A DNA stretch of 64,000 nt. Source: Hyphomicrobiales bacterium. GTDB taxonomy: Bacteria > Pseudomonadota > Alphaproteobacteria > Rhizobiales > Rhizobiaceae. The notes beneath the pieces were generated by a model. The model ran no database searches, was not told where the DNA came from, and worked only from the letters and a program-made list of their open reading frames with translations. The stretch spans positions 1 through 64,000 of the forward strand of contig UEHQ01000006.1 of assembly GCA_900489925.1 (NCBI GenBank), in the 5' to 3' direction. Below, piece by piece: positions 26,147-35,082 of this stretch. Each line of letters begins with the position of its first letter. Position 1 is the first letter of the stretch. Both the position numbers and the translations under genes were made by a program.

Positions 26147-27190
26147 ATGAACATTGCCTATCTACGGCCAGATCCGAACCTAGATAATCGCAGCTGTGGC
26201 TACGAAAGCCACGCCCCGTCGGCCGAGGCCCACTGCCGCGCATTCGTTCATGGATACGCCGACGTGCCGTATCACTGGCATCGGGAGATGGAGATACTTT
26301 TCGTGCTGCGTGGCAGCTTCCGGCTGGTGGTCGATGGTCAATCCTGCGAGATGAACCAGGACGACATGATCATCATCAACGGCGACGTTCCCCATAATTC
26401 CACGTCAATTTCACGCGATGGGCTAGTGTGCGGCGTTCATCTCGACGTCGGTCATTTCGAGCGCATGGGACTGCCGTCCTTTGCCGCCCGTCAATATCTT
26501 TGCCGGACGTTTCTGCACAGCAAATCCTACATGAACCGCGTTGCCCCCCTCAAGGCGCTGATGGCGCGATTGATCCTCGACCAGACGAACCACGCCGAAG
26601 AATCGATGGCACGGCAGACGATCGCCAATCTTCTCGCCTGTTACATTTATCGCTGGATTCCGTATGAAGAGGCAGATGCGACGGTTGCGCAACTCCGCTC
26701 GGACAGCCGCCACCGCATCCTGCGGATCATGGATACGCTCAGCGAAAAGGACGAAAACCAGGATCTGAGCGAGATTGCCGATGCAGAAGGCCTGACGCTC
26801 AGCCACCTCTCCCGGCTCTTCAAGCGACACGTCGGCATCGGATATCGCGATTATTCGCAGAACCTTCGTCTGGATAACGCGGCCGAAGAACTGCGCACCA
26901 CCGATCACACCATTGCCGTTGTCATGGAGAAAAACGGCTTCGGAAATCCTGCCGTGTTCTACAACAAGTTCCGCGGGCGGTTTGGCTCAAGCCCCGCGGA
27001 GTTCCGCCGCGGACGCCGTGCGCTGAAACCCCAAAGCCATCTGACGGAGGAGGACTCCCTCGAGGTGCAGAAGATTCTTTCGCTGCACGCCAGCGGCGTC
27101 GGGAAAGCCGCAGAACTCGCGGTCGGCCTCACCGCCGGCGGCAAGCGCCAGATCGTGCTGAGCGCACCGCACAATGCCAGTTTGAGCTAG
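26147..27190 (+). CDS. AraC-family transcriptional regulator of the GH3 sugar module
   Basis: A 347-residue regulator. The N-terminal cupin-like sensor is seen in VPYHWHREMEILFVLRGSFRLVVDGQ and DDMIIINGDVPHNS. The C-terminal pair of helix-turn-helix motifs spans about residues 205-290 (LSEIADAEGLTLSHLSRLFKRHVG and KNGFGNPAVFYNKFRGRFGSSPAEFRR). A 55-residue tail follows. The start at 26147 has GGAGGGGG upstream; the frame is open to 26111. It is divergent from the GH3 operon, so it most likely senses the imported sugar and activates or represses that operon. Confidence 0.88.
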   Translation: MNIAYLRPDPNLDNRSCGYESHAPSAEAHCRAFVHGYADVPYHWHREMEILFVLRGSFRLVVDGQSCEMNQDDMIIINGDVPHNSTSISRDGLVCGVHLDVGHFERMGLPSFAARQYLCRTFLHSKSYMNRVAPLKALMARLILDQTNHAEESMARQTIANLLACYIYRWIPYEEADATVAQLRSDSRHRILRIMDTLSEKDENQDLSEIADAEGLTLSHLSRLFKRHVGIGYRDYSQNLRLDNAAEELRTTDHTIAVVMEKNGFGNPAVFYNKFRGRFGSSPAEFRRGRRALKPQSHLTEEDSLEVQKILSLHASGVGKAAELAVGLTAGGKRQIVLSAPHNASLS

Positions 27191-27277
27191 CCTAGCGGTT
27201 CCATCCTTGCGCATGCTGTAGGAAGAGCCTCACAGCAATCTCCCGATACTAGCCCGAACGCCGTAGAGCTGACGACA

Positions 27278-28498
27278 TCAGGCATCAAAGATGTGAAAAT
27301 GGAAGGCGCCGATGCCCAGCAGGGCGTGTTGCGCGTCTGCGACATCCGTTCCGTCATAGTTGGCGCCGTCGAGATAGAGGTTGCGATCCGTAGCGGGCGT
27401 CCCGTCCCAGGCGTCGTTGAGGAAAGTGACGGCGACATCGTGGCCGCCGTTACCCCAGTCTCCCTGAACCAGCACCTGATCCGTCTGGCCGGATCCGTGC
27501 AGGGAGTGAGCCGTCTGGATCCCGCCGACCTGTGTTCCGTCGACCTCTACCCTGTATTGCGCGTCACCAAGATAAGCATCCTGGCTGATCGACAAGACAA
27601 GCTTGTGCGTACCGGCTCCGATCGTTGATCCATCGCCGGTCGGCGGCGTTGTGGTCGTAGGAGGCGGCGTGGCGGCAGTGTCGGGATTGGTGGGAGTACT
27701 CGTCGCAGTGCCGGTATCGGGAAGGTGGGAATAGGCCCTGATATAATCGATCTGCGATGAGATGGGCACGTTGGCGACATCCGCATTGTTGTTGGGATCG
27801 GCCTGTGTTGCCAGATCGGCCAACAGATACATCGGCCCATGCATGTCGCTCGGCGTGGGTTTTGATCCGACGAGCTGGCCGTCCACGTAGAAGCCGATCG
27901 TATCCTCGTTCCAATCCAGTCCGTAGGTATGGAAGCCGGATGGCTGCGGAAGCTCGCTATAAACCTGCAGGTTCTGTTGCCAGTTCTCGTTCGGTGCCGC
28001 ATCGGTGGTGTGAATGCCGCTATAGATGCCCTTTTCAAAGCTTCCGTAATTCTCGACGACATCCAGTTCCTGCCAGTGCCCGGCATTGTTCGGGTCGGCT
28101 ATCGCATGGTCGGGTAGCAGCCAGAATGCATTCCAAGCGCCCGCAAGGTTCGAGAAGTCAGCGCGGATCTCGAAGTAGCCGTAGGTTTGTGAAAAATGCC
28201 CCTGCGTCGTGATCAGGCCGGATTCCCAGCTGCCCGGAAAGCCCGATGCCGTGCGGTCAGGCACGGCCGTGATCGTCAGCACCCCATTGCTTACATTGAA
28301 CGGATCATAGCCTGAGGCCGGATCGACAAATGACGAATGGCCAAAGCCGATATCGGAGTTGGCGTCAAAGCGCCATTGCGGCCGAATATCCGCCCAGGTC
28401 GTGCCGTCTCCCGTCTGAGAAATGCTGCGACTGTTGAACTCGTCGTCAAACGTCAGCTGGTATTTGCTAAGATCGATCGCAGACAATTTCACCTCCAT
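27278..28498 (-). CDS. Secreted GH16 endo-beta-glucanase with C-terminal carbohydrate-binding domain
   Basis: A 406-residue enzyme. Residues 10-255 form a GH16 domain with the catalytic motif Glu144-Leu-Asp146-Val-Val-Glu149. GH16 enzymes cut beta-1,3/1,4-glucans or exopolysaccharides. A Thr/Pro linker (about 262-293) leads to a beta-sandwich domain resembling calcium-dependent xylan-binding CBM60-type modules (about 298-395). There is no N-terminal signal peptide; the C-terminus ends FHFHIFDA, like type I secretion substrates. This fits the exporter genes just upstream and resembles rhizobial ExsH/PlyA. ATG 28498 lacks a ribosome site, while GGAGGT inside the frame sits correctly for a TTG at 28486, a likely true start. 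Confidence 0.88.
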   Translation of the reverse strand: MEVKLSAIDLSKYQLTFDDEFNSRSISQTGDGTTWADIRPQWRFDANSDIGFGHSSFVDPASGYDPFNVSNGVLTITAVPDRTASGFPGSWESGLITTQGHFSQTYGYFEIRADFSNLAGAWNAFWLLPDHAIADPNNAGHWQELDVVENYGSFEKGIYSGIHTTDAAPNENWQQNLQVYSELPQPSGFHTYGLDWNEDTIGFYVDGQLVGSKPTPSDMHGPMYLLADLATQADPNNNADVANVPISSQIDYIRAYSHLPDTGTATSTPTNPDTAATPPPTTTTPPTGDGSTIGAGTHKLVLSISQDAYLGDAQYRVEVDGTQVGGIQTAHSLHGSGQTDQVLVQGDWGNGGHDVAVTFLNDAWDGTPATDRNLYLDGANYDGTDVADAQHALLGIGAFHFHIFDA

Positions 28499-28525
28499 GA
28501 CAAGTGAACTGGTCCGAATGCTCCG

Positions 28526-29719
28526 CTATGCGAACAGAAAATCGTCGGCCATCAGGGCGTGCTGGCTGTGAACGACCACACCGCCGGTACCGAATGAAAT
28601 CGTGCTTTCATGCGTTGTCGGGTCGAAGGCCGAGATAAAATCAAGCGCGCTGAAATCCGTGATCCCCAGCGCCGATACGTCGATGTGGTCGATGCCCCAA
28701 TTGTGTCCCGCGCCGTGATCGCCTTGTCCGAAATCCTCAATTCTGTCGTTGCCATTGTTCGGCTTGAAGACGAACGTATCGTTTCCGCCCCTGGCGTGGC
28801 CAATCATGACCTGTGCGTCACCCCACATGTCGTCATTGCCGTTACCGCTGATCAGAGTGTCGTCGCCACCTCTGGCGTAGCCGGACATAGTCTGGGCATC
28901 GCCGATAAGAGTGATCGTTCCCTGCAGGTGGCGGACGGCATCGACGTTGAGGACGTCGTCGCCTCCACGCGCATGGCCCGACATCGTTTGCGCGTCGCCC
29001 ACGATCAGATCGCCGGCATTCTGCTGTGCTCGGACGAAAAGACTGTCATTGCCGCCGCGAGAATGGCCCGACATGGTCATCGCGTCACCATAAGCCAGAA
29101 CCGCGCCGACCGACGCGACGTTCATCGTGTCGTCTCCACCAATGGCCCGATCACCTAGGTTGCCTCCGGCATCGCCGAAGAATGTTACGCTATCCTCTAG
29201 GCCGGTGTTCAGCGCGTCGTTGCCGCCATGGACGTGACCGTACATATTGCGGCCCGCGTCACCGTAGAAGGTGACAAAGCCCTCGGAACTGCCATCCGTG
29301 ACTGTGTCGTTGCCGCCGATGGCGCGATCCCGCATGTCGCGGCCAGCGTCTCCATAGATCGTGAAGATGTTCTGAAAGGCAGAGAGGCTAAAGGTATCAT
29401 CGCCACCCGCGCCGCAGCCAACTATGTCCTGGCCTGAGTCACCATACATGGCAACCGTGATGTTGCTGGAACTCGCGGCCGCGTTGAACGCGTCGTTTCC
29501 GCCTGTTGCATGGTCCGCTATGTTCTTGACGGCGTCGCCAAAGAAGCTGCCCGATCCGCTTATCGCCAGTTGATCGTTGCCGCCCGTGGAATGGTCCAGA
29601 AGGCTCCTTCCGGCATCGCCGTAGGCAATCGTCGTCGTATCCGGCGGCGCCAGGATATCGTCGGTGCCGACCTGATGGTTGATTAAATTCCCTGCTGTTA
29701 TCGGAATTCGCTTAACCAT
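28526..29719 (-). CDS. Repeat protein with GDA...GGND units, likely type I secreted
   Basis: A 397-residue acidic protein with ten imperfect repeats of 27-32 residues (DNA 28772-29620). Each has a YGDA core, a variable GHARG segment and a GGND/GGDD turn followed by a hydrophobic residue. This resembles calcium-binding RTX beta-roll sequence but lacks the canonical nine-residue GGxGxDxLx spacing. The last 80 residues (NDRIEDFGQGD, IDHIDVSALGI, ADDFLFA) look like the C-terminal part of RTX proteins with a type I secretion signal. The start at 29719 follows AAGGAGG; the longer frame to 29779 is unlikely. It lies between the GH16 and HlyD genes. No enzymatic domain is seen; an adhesin or matrix role is possible. 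Confidence 0.75.
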   Translation of the reverse strand: MVKRIPITAGNLINHQVGTDDILAPPDTTTIAYGDAGRSLLDHSTGGNDQLAISGSGSFFGDAVKNIADHATGGNDAFNAAASSSNITVAMYGDSGQDIVGCGAGGDDTFSLSAFQNIFTIYGDAGRDMRDRAIGGNDTVTDGSSEGFVTFYGDAGRNMYGHVHGGNDALNTGLEDSVTFFGDAGGNLGDRAIGGDDTMNVASVGAVLAYGDAMTMSGHSRGGNDSLFVRAQQNAGDLIVGDAQTMSGHARGGDDVLNVDAVRHLQGTITLIGDAQTMSGYARGGDDTLISGNGNDDMWGDAQVMIGHARGGNDTFVFKPNNGNDRIEDFGQGDHGAGHNWGIDHIDVSALGITDFSALDFISAFDPTTHESTISFGTGGVVVHSQHALMADDFLFA

Positions 29720-29875
29720 CCCGGCCTCCTTCGAGCTGAAATGACGTGTTAGCCTGCGATCGACTGCCCCTAAAATCAATAGGCAAAATGGGCTCGCCTG
29801 CTATCCGGCTGATCCCGCACGCTAACTTTTTCCGTGTACCTTGACCTCACACACGCGAATTCGCATGGTGCGGCA

Positions 29876-31186
29876 TCATTCCTCCCGAAAGGCTCTGGCC
29901 ATCTGGTCCTTCATCGGCTTCGTCAGATAGGCGAGAACGGTTCTTTCACCTGTTTGCAGGAAGGCTTCGACCGGCATGCCGGCGACCGCAGTCAGCTTGC
30001 CGAGACGGTTCCACTCCTCTTTCGATATGCTGGCGCGAAGCACATAGTAGCTCGCGCCGGAATGCTGGTCGGTGGTGAGCTCCGCCGAGATCTTGGTGAG
30101 CTGCGCGTTGAGCTGGGGCGTGTCCTGTTGATTGAACGCTGAAAACCGCAACATGACCGGCTGCCCGACGCTCACCTGATCTATATCCTGCGGCGAAAGT
30201 TTGAGTTCGGCAACGAGCGCGTCCTGATCCGGAACGATCTGCATGATGGTATCGCCCGGCGATATGACCGCGCCGGGTGCATGCACGCTCAAATGGTCGA
30301 CGATGCCCGCTTGCGGCGCTGTGATATCGACCCGTTTCAGGTCGTCCTGTGCAGCGACCAGCCGTTCCATGAATTGGCCGGTGTCGCTTTGCGCCTGGCG
30401 CAGCTGGTCGGACACCTCCGCGCTGTGATCATCGTCAATCTGGGTGATCTGCAATTCCGTCTCGGTCACCTTGCCCTTGGCCTGAGCGATGCTCGATACG
30501 AGATTGCCTAGCTCCCCTGTGAGGCTGGCGCTCTCGCGCTGCAGGGCGTAGACCTTCGCCGCCGGGACAATCCCCCTGTCGAACAGCCCCTGCAGGCTGG
30601 AAAGCTCCTTGTTGATCAGATCGATCTCGATGCGTTTGCCGCCCTCTTGTGCGGCGAGACCATCGGCCTCCTGGTTCAACTGCTGGATCCGCTCTCGGAG
30701 CTGCGATTTGCGGCTTTGCCTTGACGCCAATCGGTCGTCGAAGAGGCGCTTCTCGCCCGCAATCGTGCGTTCGACCTCATCTTCGCCGGCGCGCGACATC
30801 AAGCCTGTCGGAAAGGCAATCTCCGGCGCATCGTCGCGTTCGGCAAAGAGCCGCGCCGTCCGCGCCGAGAGTTCATCCAGACGCTTCCGGATGATGGCGA
30901 GACTGGCGAGCGTCTGGGTGTCGTCCAGATGGATCAGAAGCTGGCCTGCCGCGACACGGTCGCCATTCTTCACGCGAATGTCGCCGACAATTCCCCCTTT
31001 AAGATGCTGGACCGGCTTGACATAGCTGTCGACAACGAGCGATCCGGGGGCGATGACGGCGCCCGAGATCTGCGTAGTCGCGGCCAGGCCTCCCATCACG
31101 CCGACGAGAAGGGCTATCGTGCCAAGCGCTACGGCCGAAAGCCGTCGCATCGAACGTTCGCTCGGTGACAGCTTGTCCGTGCTCAT
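29876..31186 (-). CDS. Type I secretion membrane fusion protein (HlyD/PrsE family)
   Basis: A 436-residue periplasmic adaptor. It has one inner-membrane helix near residues 17-38, a biotinyl-lipoyl half (VQHLKGGIVGDIRVKNGDRVAAGQLLIHLDD), a long coiled-coil hairpin (about 85-245), and the second lipoyl half with a beta barrel (ITAPQAGIVDHLSVHAPGAVISPGDTIMQIVP). It bridges the ABC exporter to a TolC-like outer-membrane channel, which is not encoded here. Its start overlaps the exporter stop by four bases. Together they should export the two C-terminal-signal proteins downstream. Confidence 0.92.
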   Translation of the reverse strand: MSTDKLSPSERSMRRLSAVALGTIALLVGVMGGLAATTQISGAVIAPGSLVVDSYVKPVQHLKGGIVGDIRVKNGDRVAAGQLLIHLDDTQTLASLAIIRKRLDELSARTARLFAERDDAPEIAFPTGLMSRAGEDEVERTIAGEKRLFDDRLASRQSRKSQLRERIQQLNQEADGLAAQEGGKRIEIDLINKELSSLQGLFDRGIVPAAKVYALQRESASLTGELGNLVSSIAQAKGKVTETELQITQIDDDHSAEVSDQLRQAQSDTGQFMERLVAAQDDLKRVDITAPQAGIVDHLSVHAPGAVISPGDTIMQIVPDQDALVAELKLSPQDIDQVSVGQPVMLRFSAFNQQDTPQLNAQLTKISAELTTDQHSGASYYVLRASISKEEWNRLGKLTAVAGMPVEAFLQTGERTVLAYLTKPMKDQMARAFREE

Positions 31187-32949
31187 GATCCGGTGTCCTC
31201 GCCGGCGAGTTTCAGCCTGATCGCGCCTTGCTTGATCGGGGGTCTGACCGGGTTTCCGATAATCGTGTCTTTCGGCCCGAAGGCCTGCAACCGGCCCTCG
31301 ACGATAACCATCAGTGTGTCGGCCGCTGCCAAGGCGCTCGGCCGATGGGCGATGACGACGGCGATCCCGCCCCGTGCGCGCACGTTCAGCAGCGCCTGGG
31401 TGAGGGCCGCATCGCCCTCGCTATCAAGGTTGGAATTAGGTTCATCGAGCACCACCAGGAATGGCTCGCCATAGAGTGCGCGGGCCAGTGCGATACGCTG
31501 CCGCTGTCCCGCCGAAAGCCGAGAGCCACCCTCACCGATCATCGTGTCGAAGCCCTGCGGGAGCTTTACGATCATGTCGTAGACACCCGCCGCCTTCGCA
31601 GCGCCGACGACCAATTTCGATGAGGGCTCCTTTTCAAACCGGGCGATGTTGTCGGCAATCGAACCGTCAAACAGGCTGACATCCTGCGGGAGATAGCCGA
31701 GATTGCGCCCGAGCTTCGCCGGATCCCATTGCGAGAGCGCGGCATGGTCGAGGCGGATGGAGCCGATCGCGCTGGGCCAAATGCCGGTGATCGCGCGAGC
31801 AAGCGACGACTTTCCCGAGGCGCTGGGTCCAATAACGCCGAGAACGGTCCCGGCCGAAACCTCGAACGAGAAGTTGCGGAGGATGAGCTCACGACTGCCC
31901 GGAGGCGCGACGCTCAAATTCTCCACCGTCAGTTTCGACCGCGGCGCCGGCAAGCTCACGCTTCGGCTCTCTTCAGGAAGAACCTCCAGCAACCTGACAA
32001 GCCGCAACCAGCTTTGCCGGGCAGCGACGAACCCCTTCCATTGGCCGATTGCGAGTTCGACGGGCGCGAGCGCGCGACTGACAAGGATCGAGCTTGCAAT
32101 CATGATCCCGCCGGTCGCCTCCTGCCGGATGACCAGAATTGCGCCGACCGCCAGCACGGCGGACTGCAGCATCAGGCGCAGGATGCGGGATGTGGTCGTC
32201 AGCGTGCCGATCACATTGCCGGCTGCGAGCTGGTTTGCCATATAGGCGCCATTGATATCGGCCCATCGATCCGTCATGCGGCCGACGAAACCCATGGCGA
32301 CCACCGCTTCCCAGTTCCTTCGCACGCCCTCGGCAAAGGCAAGGCGCGTGGCTGAATGCCTGGCAGCGTCGGCGGCCGGTCGTTGTGACAGGATTTCAGC
32401 CAGAACCGCTAGACCCACGAGGACGATGGCGCCACAGGTCGCGGTAAACCCGATCCAGAAGTGGAACAGGAAACACAATCCGAGGTAAAGCGGTATCCAG
32501 GGCAGATCGAACAGTGCGATTGGACCGGCGCTGGCAAGAAAGGAACGGACCTTGTCCAGATCGCGAACCGACTGCATTCCATCACCGGGCACCGATGCCA
32601 ACCGCTGTTGAAGCATCAGCGAACCGAAGATCTTGCTGTTCATCCGTTCATCGAGCGTCACGCCGACGCGTGCCAGCAGCATCGAACGCAACAGCTCCAG
32701 AATACCCTGAAACACGAAGAGGCTCGCGGCGATGATTGCTATGCCGACCAGTGTCGAGACGCTGCGACCGGGAATGACGCGGTCGTAGACCTGAAGCATG
32801 AAGAAAGAGCCCGTCAGCGCCAGTACGCTGATCACCGCGCTAGCAAGCGCGATGCTGAAAAATACTCTTCGCAACGACGCAAGCATCGCCAGCAGAAATG
32901 TCCGAGGCAGTTCTTTCGATGGCTCGACCACGCAGCTGCACTCCTTCAT
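31183..32949 (-). CDS. Type I secretion ABC exporter (PrtD/PrsD family)
   Basis: A 588-residue fused permease-ATPase. The N-terminal membrane domain begins about residue 30 (VFFSIALASAVISVLALTGSFFMLQVYDRVIPG). The ATPase half carries Walker A GPSASGKSS, the signature LSAGQRQRIALARAL and Walker B LVVLDEPNSNLD. It has no C39 peptidase, as expected for exporters of uncleaved C-terminal-signal substrates. ATG 32949 has no obvious ribosome site; AAGGAG inside the first codons would suit a GTG at 32931. Co-encoded with the HlyD adaptor and two probable substrates. Confidence 0.92.
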   Translation of the reverse strand: MKECSCVVEPSKELPRTFLLAMLASLRRVFFSIALASAVISVLALTGSFFMLQVYDRVIPGRSVSTLVGIAIIAASLFVFQGILELLRSMLLARVGVTLDERMNSKIFGSLMLQQRLASVPGDGMQSVRDLDKVRSFLASAGPIALFDLPWIPLYLGLCFLFHFWIGFTATCGAIVLVGLAVLAEILSQRPAADAARHSATRLAFAEGVRRNWEAVVAMGFVGRMTDRWADINGAYMANQLAAGNVIGTLTTTSRILRLMLQSAVLAVGAILVIRQEATGGIMIASSILVSRALAPVELAIGQWKGFVAARQSWLRLVRLLEVLPEESRSVSLPAPRSKLTVENLSVAPPGSRELILRNFSFEVSAGTVLGVIGPSASGKSSLARAITGIWPSAIGSIRLDHAALSQWDPAKLGRNLGYLPQDVSLFDGSIADNIARFEKEPSSKLVVGAAKAAGVYDMIVKLPQGFDTMIGEGGSRLSAGQRQRIALARALYGEPFLVVLDEPNSNLDSEGDAALTQALLNVRARGGIAVVIAHRPSALAAADTLMVIVEGRLQAFGPKDTIIGNPVRPPIKQGAIRLKLAGEDTGS

Positions 32950-33711
32950 TCATCGCCGCCGCTAGGCGGACATATTCGCGATGGAGGTCGTCGACGGCCG
33001 GATGGGAAGTGATCAAACAGCCGTCCCTAGCATGGCAAGTGGCTCAGGCATCATTAAAGAGACCGAAGCCACCGCAAGAGCTAGAACTGCAACAACAGCA
33101 CTTGTCTGCTGTTGGCCAAGACGATGACAGCCGGTCCCACCCTTGTCAACCGGACTGCATGGGTGCCTGCCACGTCTTGTGGTGTCGCCGGCGACGCTGC
33201 GGTGGAGGCCAACTCTGGTTCAGCGAGGCTGTCGGCGCCCCGACGATGCAAGTTGCGTCACGACTAGCAGATGACGAGCTTTCGGCCATTGGAGGCCAAT
33301 CCCTACTCCCAGCCAAACACACTCGATCGCCAACCTTGGTCGACTGCGTTAGAACTGTGGTCGAAGCAGAGGCCCGCGCCCAATACGACTTTGGAGACCT
33401 CACGTATTATTCGTCGAAACGCCATCGTCATTCGTCTGCCTCTCCTTGTGCAAAATTGTTCTGGCGCGGACATAAAAGCGAAGTCGTCTGGCGCGACTGT
33501 TTGACCTGACGGCACGCCAGGGGAAGTTTTCGTTGGCCTGCCCGAAAAACCGCAGAACTCGCCTAAAATAATTGCCTTTCGCGACTGGCCCGGCCCACGA
33601 GCGTCATGCAAGAGATTTCGTCGCAAACGCTGCATGTGTGGAGATTAAGGCTTGATACCGGCGTACCCCAGCGGTACCGCGTTGAGACACAACATTCTCC
33701 AGGATTCCATT
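32950..33711. other. Long intergenic region upstream of secretion locus and peptidase
   Basis: About 760 bases with no convincing gene; the short frames on both strands have no recognisable domain. It contains an 8-base-pair hairpin, CAACAGCA (33093-33100) and TGCTGTTG (33107-33114). It must carry the divergent promoters of the exporter operon and the peptidase gene. Confidence 0.5.
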
Positions 33712-35010
33712 ATGCTTGTCAGCGAATATACGATCCCCGGCGTCCATGTCCGTGACCACCTTGTCGATGTGCCGCTCGATTGGAAGAAGCCGGATGGCGC
33801 GACGATCAAGGTGTTCGCACGCGAAGTCTGCGATCCCTCGCGCAAGAAGGAAACGCTGCCTGTGTTGCTGTTTCTGCAGGGCGGCCCGGGCGGCAAGTCG
33901 CCGCGTCCGGTGGGTGGCGGTCCATCGTGGCTAGGCGAAGCGCTCAAGAACTACCGCGTCGTCCTGCTCGACCAGCGCGGCACCGGCAAAAGCACCCGCA
34001 TCGAGAGCGCCACGATGGCGGCGTTTGCCGATGGAAATGCTGGAGCTCTTTATCTCAGCCACTTCCGCGCCGACAGCATTGTCGCCGATTGCGAGCATCT
34101 CAGGAAGACCGTGTTTGGTAGCGCTCTTTGGGAGACGCTGGGCCAGAGCTACGGCGGCTTCCTGACCCTGACCTATCTGTCGAGGGCACCCGAGGGGCTG
34201 GCAGCCTGCTATGTTACGGGCGGCCTTGCGGGACTTTCAGCAACGGCGGACGATGTTTACAGACGCACCTATCCGCGTGTCGCAGCCAAGAACCGCGAAT
34301 ACTACGCGCGATACCCCGCCGATCGCGACCGCATCGGTCGGATCGCGGACAAGATTGCGGCGGAGGATATCCGCCTTCCGGATGGCGACCGGTTGACGAT
34401 CCGCCGATTGCAGACTGTCGGCATCGATTTCGGCATGGCGCCGGGATATGAGAGTATCCACTGGTTGATCGACGAGGCATTCTCCGACCACGAGGAAACA
34501 CGCTTCTCCGACGCTTTCCTGGCGTCCATCATGTCGCTCACCTCCTATGATGGCAACCCGATGTTCGCCGCCTTGCAGGAGAGCATCTACGGCCAAGGCT
34601 CGGGTGCAACCGGTTGGGCTGCCGAACGGGTACGTCTCGAATTCTCAGCATTTGGCGAAGGAAGCCGGCCGCTGCTCCTGACCGGCGAAATGATGTATCC
34701 GTGGATGTTCGAGGAAATCCGCTCGCTGCGGCCGTTCCATGACGCGGTCGAGGCACTTGCGCGCTACGACGAGTTCGAGCCGCTCTACGATCCTGCTCGA
34801 TTGGCATCGAGCGAGATCCCGGTGGCCGCAGCCGTCTACTTCGACGACATGTATGTCGATGCCGAACTGTCGCTGGAAACTGCCAGAGATGTCGGCAATG
34901 TCCAGGCTTGGGTGACCAACGAGTTCGAACATGACGGCGTCCGCCAGTCTTCGGCCGTCTTCTCGCGCCTCCGCCAGATGGTGCGCGAGCGGGGAGGCCC
35001 ACTGGGCTAG
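33712..35010 (+). CDS. Alpha/beta hydrolase, prolyl aminopeptidase-like (peptidase S33)
   Basis: A 432-residue alpha/beta-fold hydrolase. The oxyanion segment QGGPGG (56-61), DQRGTGKST (87-95) and the nucleophile Ser146 in GQSYGG match the S33 proline iminopeptidase group; a late His lies in NEFEHDGVRQS. Such enzymes release N-terminal proline or related residues from short peptides. There is no signal peptide, so it is cytoplasmic. It stands alone between the secretion locus and the arabinoside module. The start at 33712 follows AGGATT; the frame opens at 33652. Imported plant peptides such as hydroxyproline-rich fragments are a possible substrate, which would suit the adjacent GH127 module; this is an inference. 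Confidence 0.85.
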   Translation: MLVSEYTIPGVHVRDHLVDVPLDWKKPDGATIKVFAREVCDPSRKKETLPVLLFLQGGPGGKSPRPVGGGPSWLGEALKNYRVVLLDQRGTGKSTRIESATMAAFADGNAGALYLSHFRADSIVADCEHLRKTVFGSALWETLGQSYGGFLTLTYLSRAPEGLAACYVTGGLAGLSATADDVYRRTYPRVAAKNREYYARYPADRDRIGRIADKIAAEDIRLPDGDRLTIRRLQTVGIDFGMAPGYESIHWLIDEAFSDHEETRFSDAFLASIMSLTSYDGNPMFAALQESIYGQGSGATGWAAERVRLEFSAFGEGSRPLLLTGEMMYPWMFEEIRSLRPFHDAVEALARYDEFEPLYDPARLASSEIPVAAAVYFDDMYVDAELSLETARDVGNVQAWVTNEFEHDGVRQSSAVFSRLRQMVRERGGPLG

Positions 35011-35025
35011 AACCAGGAATGACCT

Positions 35026-35055
35026 GTTCTGGTCGGCAACTATGCCGGCCAGAAC
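35026..35055. terminator. Stem-loop between convergent genes
   Basis: GTTCTGGTCGGC (35026-35037) pairs with GCCGGCCAGAAC (35044-35055), 12 pairs with one wobble and an AACTAT loop, then GCTTCT. It probably terminates transcription from both sides. Confidence 0.6.
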
Positions 35056-35082
35056 GCTTCTAGCTGTTCATCCCTGACGCCA

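Noticed and set aside
28772..29620. Regular repeats that could suggest a CRISPR array
   Set aside because: The periodicity is at protein level (27-32 residues), the DNA units are not identical and are not separated by unique spacers, and no cas genes are present.
33303..33635. 110-codon minus-strand frame in the long intergenic gap
   Set aside because: No domain, no ribosome site and an unusual composition; treated as non-coding.
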